Shown here piece by piece: positions 1-10,500 of a DNA stretch of 64,000 nucleotides. Origin of the DNA: Antilocapra americana. Taxonomy: Eukaryota; Chordata; Mammalia; Artiodactyla; Antilocapridae. The translations under genes and the position numbers were made by a program. Location of the stretch: contig ML664199.1 in assembly GCA_007570785.1 (NCBI GenBank), positions 16,212,926 to 16,276,925 of the forward strand, in the 5' to 3' direction. How positions within the stretch are numbered: position 1 is the first letter of the stretch; every line of letters begins with the position of its first letter. Under the pieces are notes generated by a model. The model was not told the DNA's origin and did not search any database. It saw only the letters and a list, made by a program, of their open reading frames with translations.

Positions 1-25
1 ATATATATATATATATATATATATA
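1..25. repeat. (AT)n microsatellite, cut by window edge
   Basis: The window opens with uninterrupted AT dinucleotides up to position 25. The repeat certainly extends beyond the left edge, so its true length is unknown. Confidence 0.95.
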
Positions 26-2069
26 AGCAGTCATCATTGTACTCACAAGAGCTAAGGTTGCCAAGCCAGTGGATGGAGTTCTCATTTACAGACCCAAAGG
101 GAAGACACACATGAGAAAAAAATGACTGAGAGCTCAAATTAAAGGATTCAGTTAATCACAGACCCAAAAGACCACTGACAAAAGGAAGGCCAAGCGAGAA
201 CACAGCAGACTAGAATCAAGACAACTGGGATGTGGTCCTAACTCCGCAACCAGAAGTGCAATTTGGGCCAAGCCCAATGATTTAGAATTCATGCCTCATT
301 AATCCTCATCTTTCAGTGTGTTTTGAGCTCTTTCCGTGATAAGCCTGTTACATGCAAAATTACATTCAGAAAATTGAATAGTCCACAATATTCAATTTAG
401 AATGTGGATTTGTACCACACAATCAAAAGCACTCATGTGAGATTTAGTAAAGACTTAAATAAAACTAGCGACCAATGAAATAAATTGTTCACTGTTAAAC
501 TGGGGCATTGAGTAAATAATTTCAGATTCTGAAAAGATTCATCTGCCAATAATTAATTGGGTTTTTAAACTCAAAACTTCTATCTTTATTATCCTATTTG
601 CTATAATTCTGTTACTGACCGACTATATGTGTTTGCATTTGTTTTAAAGAATGCAGGGGCTGATTCTGCCACCCTTAAAGTGAATAAAAGAATATAGGTG
701 AGTCCCTAGCATTTTGAAAGTCCTCAAAGTCCATCAGAAATCAGATACAAAGGAAACAGAATTACAATACAGAAGCTCTTTGTGTGTAATCTGGACAGGC
801 ATGAGATATTTTTACCATACCAACAAATGATGTGGAGCAATTGTGTCAGTAGGGATTAAATGAAAGACATAGAGAACACTCTTTAAGTGTTTCAATAAGA
901 AGAGGATTTAATAGGGAATTTGGTATTTTCAAAATTGTTGGAAGGACTGGAAAAGCAGAAAAATCAGGATGCTGTCCCAGGCTGGATTTTCTTTTCTTTT
1001 TTTTTTGCTTCAAAATCATGCCCCCTCAGCTGTGACCCAGAGGTTACTGAACTACTGCTGGGCCAATCCGTGTGCTCCACACTTGCAAGCTGATGACCAG
1101 AAAGGAGAACATGGCATCTGGATGCTGAAAACGTCCCCATCCTTAGGAGTCTGCATGTCAGCTGACACCTCTGAAGAAAGACATCCCCATCTCCCTTACA
1201 ATCCCATGCACTGACATCTCATTGCATGAATGTAAATCACATCCATCCAAAAGCTAAAAAAAGGAGTCTAAAAAATGTCATTTTTAGTCTCCTAGCCCCT
1301 TTTACATGAATTGGTTGGAGAATAAGAAGGAAGTGGAAGTGAATGCTAAGTATAATAAAGTATATTTAGCCCAGCAAGTTATACACAAAGCAGAATTCTA
1401 AGCTTCTTGAAAGATTAAAAAATATACAAGGCAAGAACCTTTCCCTCAGTGAGCACTTATTCTAACTAAGGAGATAAGAGACATGTGAGGAGTTAAACAT
1501 CAATAAAAGAGAGTCATTGGTATTCAGTGCAACAGACAAGTGGTTATGGGACTGAGTATAAAGTTTCATGAGAATGATTAGCAGTAAGAAAATTGGCTTT
1601 GTGTTAAAACACAAACTACTTGCTTCTCTTTATTAGCTCAAACAATTCCAGTAATGAAGAGAGCATCACTAGCATAAAGGGATGAATGGGGATTTAAGAC
1701 TCTCCAGGGTTAAAGCAGACCAGCAACTTCAACAAGATCTACCTAGCTCTGAAAACAAGTGAAATCTTCAAGAGGAATTGACTGTGTGGCTGGCTGCAGT
1801 CCATCATTAGAGTCGGTTCTTCTCTTGTTCTTGGGTTATAGGGGCACTATAATGAGGAAAACCACAACAATCTAGATTAGTAAGTAAAACAGTAGCAAAA
1901 TTGGGACAGTAAATAAATGAGGAATAAGAGTGTCCTCACAGGGAGGAAGCAAGATAAAACACCTTCCATGAGAGAGAAACAATACAGATATTAAAGGATT
2001 AACTCCCAGACCACTGACCATGGTAGGTAGCTCCTGGAAAGCTCATAAATTAAGGCCCTATGAACCATA
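26..2069. other. Unique-looking non-coding DNA
   Basis: AT-rich sequence in which I recognise no repeat family, RNA gene or plausible exon. A short open frame at 969-1214 (+) has no recognisable domain, and its start lies beside a T-rich run. Confidence 0.5.
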
Positions 2070-2203
2070 ACTGGATGGCATCATAAACTCACTGGACATG
2101 AGCTTGATTAAACTCCAGAAGATTGTGAAGGACAGGGAAGCCTGGTGCACTGCAGTTCATGGGGTGGCAAAGGGTCAGACACAACTGAGAGACTGAAAAA
2201 CAA
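2070..2203 (+). mobile_element. BovB 3'-tail fragment (Bov-A/ART2-like)
   Basis: The segment matches the last ~130 bases of BovB: the 'GGATGGCATCA...' block, then 'GACAGGGAAGCCTGG', 'CATGGGGT' and 'CAGACACAACTGAGAGACTGAA'-type ending (shortened here). Similar tails close the BovB copies at 12478 and 43969. It is a severely 5'-truncated insertion or a Bov-A type SINE. Confidence 0.85.
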
Positions 2204-3924
2204 TGAGCCTATGAAATCCATATCTTCACTTCGGCTTTACTTCTATGTGGGAAACCACAGGGACGTTTTCTGTTGGGGAGTATTTACGGTCTAGTTTGAG
2301 TTAGTCCTTTATTCAAGGCCAGAGTCTCTGAATACAGGTACCACCTACCCATGTTTAACTCTCAATAGGTGGCACAAACAAGGCAGACAGTGGAGAGTCA
2401 GCAAAATGGATTGGTACCATGAGCTGGAGGGATCTGAGAAGATGCCTCAAAGAAGAGCATTAACTCATAGGTGCGAATTCCATCATCTGTAAAAATAGTT
2501 ACATTATGTGGAGCACAGTATGATTTCCTTCAGTTTAAAGTAGACCTTTCTTGGTTGGAAGGAAACATCATAAATTCTGAATAAATATTCTGTGGTATAT
2601 ACATCTCTGTTTCAGAATCACAAAAAAATATTATCTCTAGGCATATCTGTTTTCAGGCTTTCTTTCTGGATTTCTTTCTTCTGGATGTCAATAATCTCAA
2701 TTCTTTGCCCATTTTTTAAAGAATTAACTTGCATTGAAAAGTAAGAAATAAAGTTTCCAGGATTTATCCCATCAATGCTTGTGGTTATGTGACAAATTAT
2801 TTAAAGGAGTTTGACTAGTTTGGCATAATTAAGTACAATGCAATTACAATTTGGTGACAAAAAAGTTCTACTGGGGCAGGTACTTAACTAAAATTGAAGG
2901 ACCTGCTAAGAGGGCACTAACCTAGTCACAGGGGGTGTCCTGGAAAGAGTGATGTCCATATTTTTAAGAGAGCATTTTAAATACTGGATTCTTCCCATAA
3001 CGAGAGAGGACAGTGACATATTGAGATAGTGGCATAGATTGTTCTCCCCAGGTAGCTCTGAGATTTGCATATGGATCTCAAGGCTCCCTTGGATAAATAC
3101 CTGTACGAGAGCAAAAGTAGTAGTCCTGAGCAAAGGGCGAGGTTGGAAGTGTGAGTTAACTGAAAGAGAGGCTTCAGCCAGTCCCAAAGGGAGTTCTGAT
3201 GCTGGGGAGGCCCTTCAAAGACGCTTCATACTGAGGCAAGGGGATTGGGTCTTTGTGACCCAACATCTATCTGTATTAGAAGCAGGTAGCCCAAAAGAGG
3301 GACAAACTTGGGTACGGCAGCTCCCTTCATCAGACGGCGGTTCCTGGGGAGGCACTCACCTGTGAGCTGGCAGCTGGAAGAGTGGAGCACCTGGGCAGTG
3401 CCCCACAGGTATGAAAACCCACTGCCAGCAGGTCATTCTTTGGCCTCATCAGCAGAGCCCTCTATTTCTCCATGGTAACCTGAATAAGCCATAACGTTGG
3501 CAACAGCCCCAAATCTTCCATTAACAAAGAAGCATTTATTTGGCCTACATTTCCTAGAGCCAACCTCATTTTTTCACATGTTGGGCCTTTCTACCAAACG
3601 GATGCTTTGGCTTGATGACAAGTTCAGAGAGAGGCTTGGTAAGAGATCCACTGTCCCTGAAGTGAAAGCTCAATTCCCTCAAATGAAAAAGATCTGCTGC
3701 CCTCATGGACACCATCAGAAAAGTAACAACTTTAATTATAAAACAATGACTAGTTTTGAAGAATATACATACCAGAAATTTTTTATCTACTGTTACCCTG
3801 TTCAAGGTGATTAGTTGTGGGGGATCTGTACTTGACATTGTTTTAGAAACTGCTCTTGGAAATTAATTTCAAAGCCTATGACACATTTTTTAAAGAAAAA
3901 ATATGGTTATGTGATGGAGAGAAG
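2204..3924. other. Non-coding DNA, no recognised element
   Basis: Two open frames of about 105 codons (3039-3365 + and 3497-3814 +) overlap open frames on the opposite strand. They show no domain, signal peptide or codon pattern that I recognise. I see nothing else supportable here. Confidence 0.45.
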
Positions 3925-4115
3925 TAAGACTTAGGTAAAATGGGCTTGAATTCTCAAGTATACCACATATTACAGCTATTTGTCCTCAGCCAAATCATTT
4001 AACCTTTTTAAGCATCCTTCTTCTTTTCATATAAGATTGTAATAATAAGTATTGTCACTGGATTATCATGAGAAGTAAATGAGAACATATACATAAGATT
4101 CTGGAACATAAGAGA
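3925..4115 (+). repeat. MIR SINE (degenerate)
   Basis: The order of blocks is that of MIR: a 'GGGCTTGAATTCTCA' box-B-like part, 'TTTGTCCTCAGCCAAATCATTTAACC', then 'GTAATAATAAGTATTGTCACTGGATTATCATGAG' and 'GAACATAAGAG' (each abbreviated). Divergence is high, as expected for an ancient tRNA-derived SINE. Confidence 0.65.
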
Positions 4116-4214
4116 AAGGTCAGTTTCTTTACTCTTATTCTTCATTTCCTCTTTTCTCAATGAGGAAAGTCAATATCAGGAAAAGGCAACATTTCTCAGG
4201 TATTAGAGCTGTCC

Positions 4215-4362
4215 CTTTAAAACAATATTTTATTTGGGAATAGTTTCACACTTACAGAACAATGACAAAGTTACTTTAGAGAATTTTCAGATACCCTACA
4301 CCCAATTTCCGTTATCAACATTCTAAACTAGTATAATATTTATTTTCATTACAATTAATGAA
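4215..4362 (-). repeat. Ancient L1-type fragment
   Basis: Sequence around 'GGGAATAGTTTCACACTTAC' and 'CCCTACACCCAATTTCC' resembles the widespread old mammalian L1 3' region. It appears to continue after the younger L1 tail at 4378-4467. The family assignment and strand are tentative. Confidence 0.35.
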
Positions 4363-4377
4363 CTAATACATTATTTT

Positions 4378-4467
4378 ATTATTATTATTATTTTATTAGT
4401 TTTGCCATATAATGACATGATATCACCATGGGTTTACATATGCTCCCCCTCCTGAACCCCCCTCCCT
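4378..4467 (-). mobile_element. 90-bp 5'-truncated ruminant L1 3' tail with exact TSD
   Basis: This is the reverse complement of the L1 3' end seen at 26826-26880 ('AAACCCATGGTGATATCATG' region), preceded by its A-rich tail as ATT repeats. The 15-bp direct repeat CTAATACATTATTTT flanks it exactly at 4363-4377 and 4468-4482. That makes it a complete, extremely truncated retrotransposition event. Confidence 0.88.
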
Positions 4468-4482
4468 CTAATACATTATTTT

Positions 4483-4792
4483 TTAAAAAACATATTTAAA
4501 TATTTTTGGCTTATTTTGAATAGCCAAACATTATTTGAAATAAAATCTGGTAAATAATAGAATTTTCAAAAATTAATATAAATAAATAACTGAAGAAGGC
4601 TTGTGGGGCTTATAAACTGACATTTACAGACATTTCCAAAGGAGAGTTCCAGAAACACATTAACTCTGACAGTATCACACATTAACTCCGAACAGTATCA
4701 CAGTTCTGACAATGTGAATTAGGTAGACAATCACTTTTGTAAACAGCTTACGGTGTTAATTTCTAAACTCCCTTTTTAAGCATTCTCACCTC
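4483..4792. other. AT-rich DNA without recognised features
   Basis: The start may be the remainder of the old L1 fragment interrupted at 4378. The rest is unassigned. Confidence 0.4.
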
Positions 4793-4822
4793 TGTGTGCG
4801 TGTGTGTGTGTGTTTGTGTGCA
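4793..4822. repeat. (TG)n microsatellite
   Basis: Short TG-rich tract abutting the 3' side of a minus-strand Bov-tA. In this window several Bov-tA copies are joined to TG/CA tracts (also 33262, 50290 and 51643), consistent with microsatellite growth at SINE tails. Confidence 0.85.
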
Positions 4823-4837
4823 TGAACACTTGCCCAC

Positions 4838-5050
4838 TAAATCGATTCAGTCGTGTCCAACTCTTTGCGACCCTATGGACTTAAGCCTGCCAGGTCTCTC
4901 TGTCCATGGAATTCTCCAAGCAAAAATACTGGAGTAGGTTGCCATGCCATCCACCAGGGGACATTCCCCACCCAGGGACTGAACCCACATCTCTTATGTC
5001 TCATGCACTGGCAAGTGGGTTCTTTACCACTAGCGTCAACTGGGAAGCCA
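4838..5050 (-). mobile_element. Bov-tA SINE
   Basis: Reverse-complement Bov-tA. The BovB-derived body comes first ('CAGTCGTGTCCAACTCTTTG', 'AATACTGGAGTAGGTTGCC'). The tRNA-Glu-derived head follows, with a box B complement near 'GGGACTGAACCCACATCTC' and ending at 'TGGGAAGCC'. Confidence 0.93.
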
Positions 5051-7714
5051 CATCCACACCCCATCTCCTACTAATATGAATCATCTTTCAAATCCAAGCA
5101 AAAATGATGGTGGGGGTAGAAAAGGGGTCACCAAAACATTTCAGGAGATTTGAATTCCAAGATAATGTCTTTAATTGGATTCAAGATGCAAATTTTGATA
5201 TTCACAGATAAAAGACCCCAGTGAATGACACTTCTATAGTAAATTTATGTCAGTCTCTTTCTGAAACTTTTAATAAAATAAACTTAATAAAAAAGATGCC
5301 TCAAAACTTATTAGTAGTGATGCTTCCATCCTGAGAGACTTAGCCCTGAATATTTGGTCTGAGAGTATAGGAGGCTGTGGATTTCACTGAGAGTTTGTGG
5401 TGGAGTTTTATCAACATAGATCCCTTTTGCTGAGAGCATGTTTTGAACACCATTCTCACAGGTCCTCATTTGGCTTCTTGCATAGTTAATGCGGCCTCCA
5501 TATAGAATATGCATGGTACTGACCAATGGCTGAAGTATTCAAATCACTCAAGCATCTCACAGCTAAGGATTAACAAAAATCTCCCTCTATGCTCCAAAGT
5601 AATTAAAACATGCAGTTTATGGGCCAATCTGAGAATTGGGAATACACCTGAAACTTCATAAAGACTCATTAAACCATCAAAGATAATCCTAAGCAAAACA
5701 TACTTCTCTGTTTACTCCCTTGGTTGTTGCATGAAAACAGAACTGTTTGCTTGCCTCCTGCAATAGTGAATGCTCCATTTTGCCTTTTACTTAGATAGTG
5801 AAGAATGTATAGCTTCTTTTGGACAGACACTGACTACAGATGACAAGTTCTGTGCTCCTGGTTTCCCAGAAAGACAGTAACCCTCAGCGTACAGAGCTGT
5901 TAAACCCTGGGAGCAGACCTCAGAGAAGTGGAAAACTGGAAGCCCCTCCTATTTTATTTCATGCAGAGTTCGGATTATAACTCTGGGTGCTTTTGTAGGA
6001 AGAAGAATCCTGTAAATCTATGGCAGGCCTCTTACGCTGCCCCCATGGCTTGCTGCCAATGAGGCTAATGCCACCTCTACAGTACTCAAGTCACATTGTG
6101 TTCTGACCACAACTCTATGTGTAACCCCAGTCACAGACCAGATGTGCTAAGACAGCAAACACTTATCTGGAGGAGGGACAGGTCTTCCACTGTTCTGTTA
6201 CTCCTCCTACCCTTGAAACTCTTGAGAACTTTCTTCTCCCTAATTTTCTATCTAACAAAGAAAGAGACAGCAGTTAGAGAAAATTCAGGGAACAGAAAAG
6301 GAGATGCAAATGGAGAGATGCTATTAGTATGGAAAACTACTTAGAGAATACTCTGCAGAAGTGTTATCAGTTCTTGAATTTCAAGTGACTTTAGTAACAA
6401 AGAGGTGTGTCCCTTTGACAAGATAGAATAGGAATCAGGCTCCAACTTACTAATTCTTTGTGGCTGTGCGCAGTCATGGATGTATCTCTATGGCCACATG
6501 CAAGAGGATACAGTAGGCTTGTAGACCCTACTCATCATGGGCCTATAACTCTTTTTAAAAGAGGGACTCTGTGAATCTACTGTTTCTCTAGCCATTGAGA
6601 GGACTCAGTGAAAATTGAGAAATTTAGTACAAGTATGGACAAAGCCCATGTAAATTCTGCAGGCTCCATCACATTTTTACGTCTTATTTAAACAATTTGC
6701 AAGACTCATCCAGTTGTCTCCAATGCCTGCGACTCAACACTAAGCATCTAGAATAAAAGCAGTATTTAGAGGAGGTATCACCCTGGGGAGTAAAAGTCAT
6801 TAGAATACAGAAAACTAAAATAAAAAAAGAGCTTCACCCTATAAGGGTAGTAGAGTTCTTTCAAAGGTCAGCCTGGGTGGCACACACAGAACATGTTTGC
6901 CATATCCCATATTATGTGCATCAGGGGAATGTGGCTTTGGCCATACATGTATGATTAAAGAGCTAATGAATCACCTTGCAGTGGTGACCTCTGAATTAGA
7001 ACTGCTTGAAAGCGCCTGTCAGAGTTAGTGCTTTGCAAAATATCAGCTGCTTATAGGCGGTCAATGCAATCAACTATGTTCATTAGGAGCTTGGGCTAGA
7101 ATGAGTTAAAAAACTTACTGTCTAGCTATGAAACTTACACACTTGTAATTTATGTATAAATGAAAAAAATTTAATTTGTAGAGTATTTGTTCTCAGCATA
7201 TTGTCTCACAGATATAGGGCTCTATGCTTAATAACAGTGTCAATTATTTTTCAATTGCTTTATCTTAACATACTTCTCTCCAGCATTAGAAATTTTGACA
7301 GTGTATTCATATTATAAGAGACCTTTAAAATATGATATGATAAACACCTTTGCACCATAGTTGCTTATTGACTTCAATGAAATGAACTAGTAATATTTAC
7401 AAATCTAATATTCTTCTCTCAGTTCTAAATTTAATTGGAAACTGGAAAGAACAGGTTTCCAGTCAAAACTTTCCCCTCAGTTTTTCATATATGCAAAAGT
7501 GAAATATTCCATATAACTGCTGTAGTAGGATGCAGTTTTGAAACTGAACCCATATCTTAAATACTAGCCATATAATTTATACAGCATCACACAGCTCCAG
7601 GCACCTCATCAGGAAAACAAGGTTAACTTTCTCATAGAGTTATTTCAAGCAGTGGATAGGAAATTACATGTAAAGGAACCTAAAAATAATGAATATTCAT
7701 TCAACAAAATTTTA
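5051..7714. other. Long stretch without recognised gene or repeat
   Basis: I see no SINE, LINE or LTR signature and no exon-like frame. Open frames at 5311-5526 (-) and 6096-6344 (+) are short and featureless. Old diverged repeats could be hidden here. Confidence 0.4.
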
Positions 7715-7890
7715 TTTTTATTTTGCTTTAATTGGAGGATAATTGCTCTACAACAGTGTGCTGGCTTCCGCCATCCACTGACGTGAATCGGCCACAGACG
7801 AACCTAGAGCCTATTGCACAGAGGGAGGGAAGTTAGCAAGAGGAAGACAAATACTGTATGTTAGCACCTGTGCATGGAATCCACATACAT
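7715..7890. repeat. L1-like 3' remnants
   Basis: 'TTAATTGGAGGATAATTGCT' and 'GAAGACAAATACTGTATGTTA' are blocks found near the 3' ends of artiodactyl L1 copies (compare 18136-18165). They look like scrambled fragments. Family and orientation are uncertain. Confidence 0.4.
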
Positions 7891-7907
7891 GGAAGCCTGT
7901 GTATGGG

Positions 7908-8094
7908 CTTCCCTTATAGTGCAGTTAGTAAAGAATCTGCTTGCAATGCAGCAGACCCTGGTTCAATCCCTGGGTTGGGAAGATCCCCTACAGAAGGGAA
8001 CGGTTACCCATTCTAGTATTCTGGCCTAAAGAATTCCATGGACTGTGTAGTCCATGGGGTCACAAAGAGTCAGATATGACTGAGCAACTTTCAT
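7908..8094 (+). mobile_element. Bov-tA SINE
   Basis: Starts with the tRNA-Glu-derived head 'GGGCTTCCCT', has box B 'GGTTCAATCCC', then the BovB-derived body, and ends 'CACAAAGAGTCAGATATGAC' followed by 'TGAGCAACT'. Moderately diverged. Confidence 0.93.
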
Positions 8095-9132
8095 TCACTC
8101 ATTGGTATCCAGAAAGATGGTACTGCTTATTCTCTTTGCAGGGCAGCTGTGCAGATGCAGACATAGAGAACAGACTTTTCAATAAAGATTTTTAAATCTA
8201 CATCTTTCTGCTCTAAGCTTTCGACCTGTAAGGACAGACAGAACCCAAGGAATTTCCTTTGACCTAGAGAGTTCAGCCTCCTGAACTCAGTATCCTTCAC
8301 ATCTTGAATCTACTCTTCATCTCTTCCTAATCCCACATAATTTATACCATGGTAGATCACTTTACAAAATATTTCTGCTTTACATGGAGCTGAGACATCC
8401 ATTTAATATCAGAGAAGACCAAACAGGTAATAGGAGTTAATAGAGAAGTTTCCTAAGAGCAAAGGATGTGACTTACTCATCTTTACAACACGGAAGCACA
8501 TAGACACACACACACAGGAGACGCCTCGATACATTTGCTGTGTAAAGGATTTTGAACATCTGATCATATAACTTCTCTGAGCATCATCTCTCAAATTAAT
8601 AAATTAACAATACTGACTTAACAGTATCACTAGAAATATCAATGAGAGAATGTGAAAATGTCTGCAACAGTAGCTGGCTGGGCTGTATGTGATACATTAT
8701 TTAAATCATTGGCTTGAACCTCCAGCTTTCTCCACATGACTGACAAGCTAATAAAGACCTCTTTCCTCAAATTTGTGTCAAAATCAAAATCATGTCTTAT
8801 ATTAAGGGTATAAATATGAGTGCTTTACACTATATTCAAGCTCTCATAGGTAGATATCTAATACCATCTTAGGTAATCTCTATACCTGAAATATGACAAT
8901 TCTCTTTGAAAACTTCCAACCTGCCATGAATTTGACCTGCTATTTTTTTGTAGCTAAGGCAAGGCCACATTCTGAATCATCAGCTACCTACACATCAGTA
9001 AGAATCACTTTATTAAGACATAAACTGCTAATGCTTGATCATGGTCTATATTCAGGACAGAACTTTGCACATTTTCATACAGTTTGAGAGAATAATAAAC
9101 AGCTGATAATTGAGAAGAGTGTGTTTTGGCCA
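8095..9132. other. Non-coding DNA, nothing recognised
   Basis: No repeat family, RNA gene or exon could be supported. A short CA run occurs near 8505. Confidence 0.45.
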
Positions 9133-9341
9133 GCCTGGTTTAGTTGCTAAGTCATGTTCAACTCTTGCGACCCCATGGACTAGAGCCCACCAGGCTCCAT
9201 TGTTCATGGGATTTTCCAGGCAAAAATACTGGAGTGGTTTGCCATTTCTTTCTCCTGGAGATCTTGCTGACCCAGGGATTGAACCTGGGTCTCCTACACT
9301 GCAGGCAGATTCTTTACCAACTGAGGTACTAAGGAAGCCCA
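9133..9341 (-). mobile_element. Bov-tA SINE
   Basis: Reverse-complement Bov-tA with body ('CGACCCCATGGACTAGAGCC', 'AATACTGGAGTGG') and tRNA-Glu head ('GATTGAACCTGGGTCTCCTA', ending 'AAGGAAGCCC'). It is inverted relative to the Bov-tA at 9605. Confidence 0.93.
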
Positions 9342-9604
9342 TTCTTTCTCTTTGGAGCAGCCTATTCTTTTTCAAATAAATGTCTCATGATTAAATCGTC
9401 TCTCCAGAAAGGAGACTGCTGTGAAGTTTGTTGTTACTCTCACAATGCTTCTCAGAATATTTCTAAGTCATATAACTTTCACTGTGGTTTGATCCTCAAA
9501 TTTGTGTCTATCTGCACTGATTACTGATTGGCTCCCTCAAAGCCAGTTCCACCAGAAGTTAGCTTTCTATCGGCAGGGTCAAAATTCAAGACTTAACAGC
9601 CACT

Positions 9605-9810
9605 GTTGGTTCCCTGGTGGCTCAGAGGTAACGAATCAACCTGCCAATGTAGGAGATGTTGGTTTAATCCCTGGATTGGGAAGATAACCCTGGAGAAGGA
9701 AATGGCAACCCACTTCAGTATTCTTGCCTGGGAAATCCCACAGAGGAGCCTGGTGGGCTGCAGTCCATGGGATCTCAAAGAGTCACACGTGACTAAACAA
9801 CTAAACAAAA
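9605..9810 (+). mobile_element. Bov-tA SINE
   Basis: The head 'TCCCTGGTGGCTCAGAGGTA' is followed by the body with 'AATGGCAACCCACTTCAGTA' and an ending around 'GTGACTAAACAACTAAAC'. It lies about 260 bp from an inverted Bov-tA (9133-9341), so a transcript across both could fold into a hairpin. Confidence 0.93.
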
Positions 9811-10060
9811 CATAGCTCAGCAAATAGTCAGAGAGAATGTTGAACAAACGACCCAAGCAGGGTACTAGGGACCACCCTGATCAGTCTTCAGCTCTTTACT
9901 TCTGAAGAAGTGGTCAGGTAGAAGGTCAGGATGATCGCTAGATGATGGACATCACTCAGGAAGCTCAAGACAATAGCTGTCCTGATGAAAAATCAGAGAA
10001 ATGAAGAACCCAATATGTAAGAAATTAAAGTTTGCAACATTAAAAGACAGTTTTAAGACA

Positions 10061-10500
10061 TATACATGGCCAAAAACTACATGAAAAGATGCCAAGCTTA
10101 ACTAATTGTTACAGATTGTAAATCAAAACTATAATGAGGTAGCACCTCACACCAATCAGAATGGCCATCATCAAAAAGTCTACAAATAACAAATGCTTGA
10201 GAGGGTGTGGTGTGGAGAAAAGGGTTCCCATCCTACACTGTGGGTGGGAATATAAGTTGGTACAATCATTATGGAGAAGAGTATGTGGGTCCCTTAAAAA
10301 AAAATTAAAGTAGAACTACTATATGATCCAACAATCCCATTCCTGGGCACACATCCAGAGAACACTACAAGACATGGGAACAACCTAAAGGTCTGTTGAC
10401 AGAAGAATGGATAAAGAAGATATGGTATATATGAGGGAATACTACTCAGCCATAAAAAGAATGAAATAATGCCATTTGCAGAGAAGTAGATTTAAGGGAC
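10061..10500 (+). mobile_element. L1 3' region, left part (split by BovB)
   Basis: This is L1 ORF2 C-terminal and 3' sequence with the usual blocks: 'ACCTCACACCAATCAGAATGG', 'CCAACAATCCCATTCCTGGG', 'ACTACTCAGCCATAAAAAG'. It breaks off at the BovB insertion and resumes at 12479. A 9-bp repeat TTTAAGACA at 10052-10060 and 12857-12865 is a plausible TSD for the whole L1. Confidence 0.88.

Noticed and set aside
3039..3814. Two plus-strand frames of 105-108 codons
   Set aside because: They overlap minus-strand frames, have no recognised motif and no evidence of splicing or conservation.
7908..8094. tRNA gene suggested by the box A/box B-like start
   Set aside because: The tRNA-Glu similarity is the head of a Bov-tA SINE, with the BovB-derived body directly attached. 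The same applies to the other Bov-tA copies.
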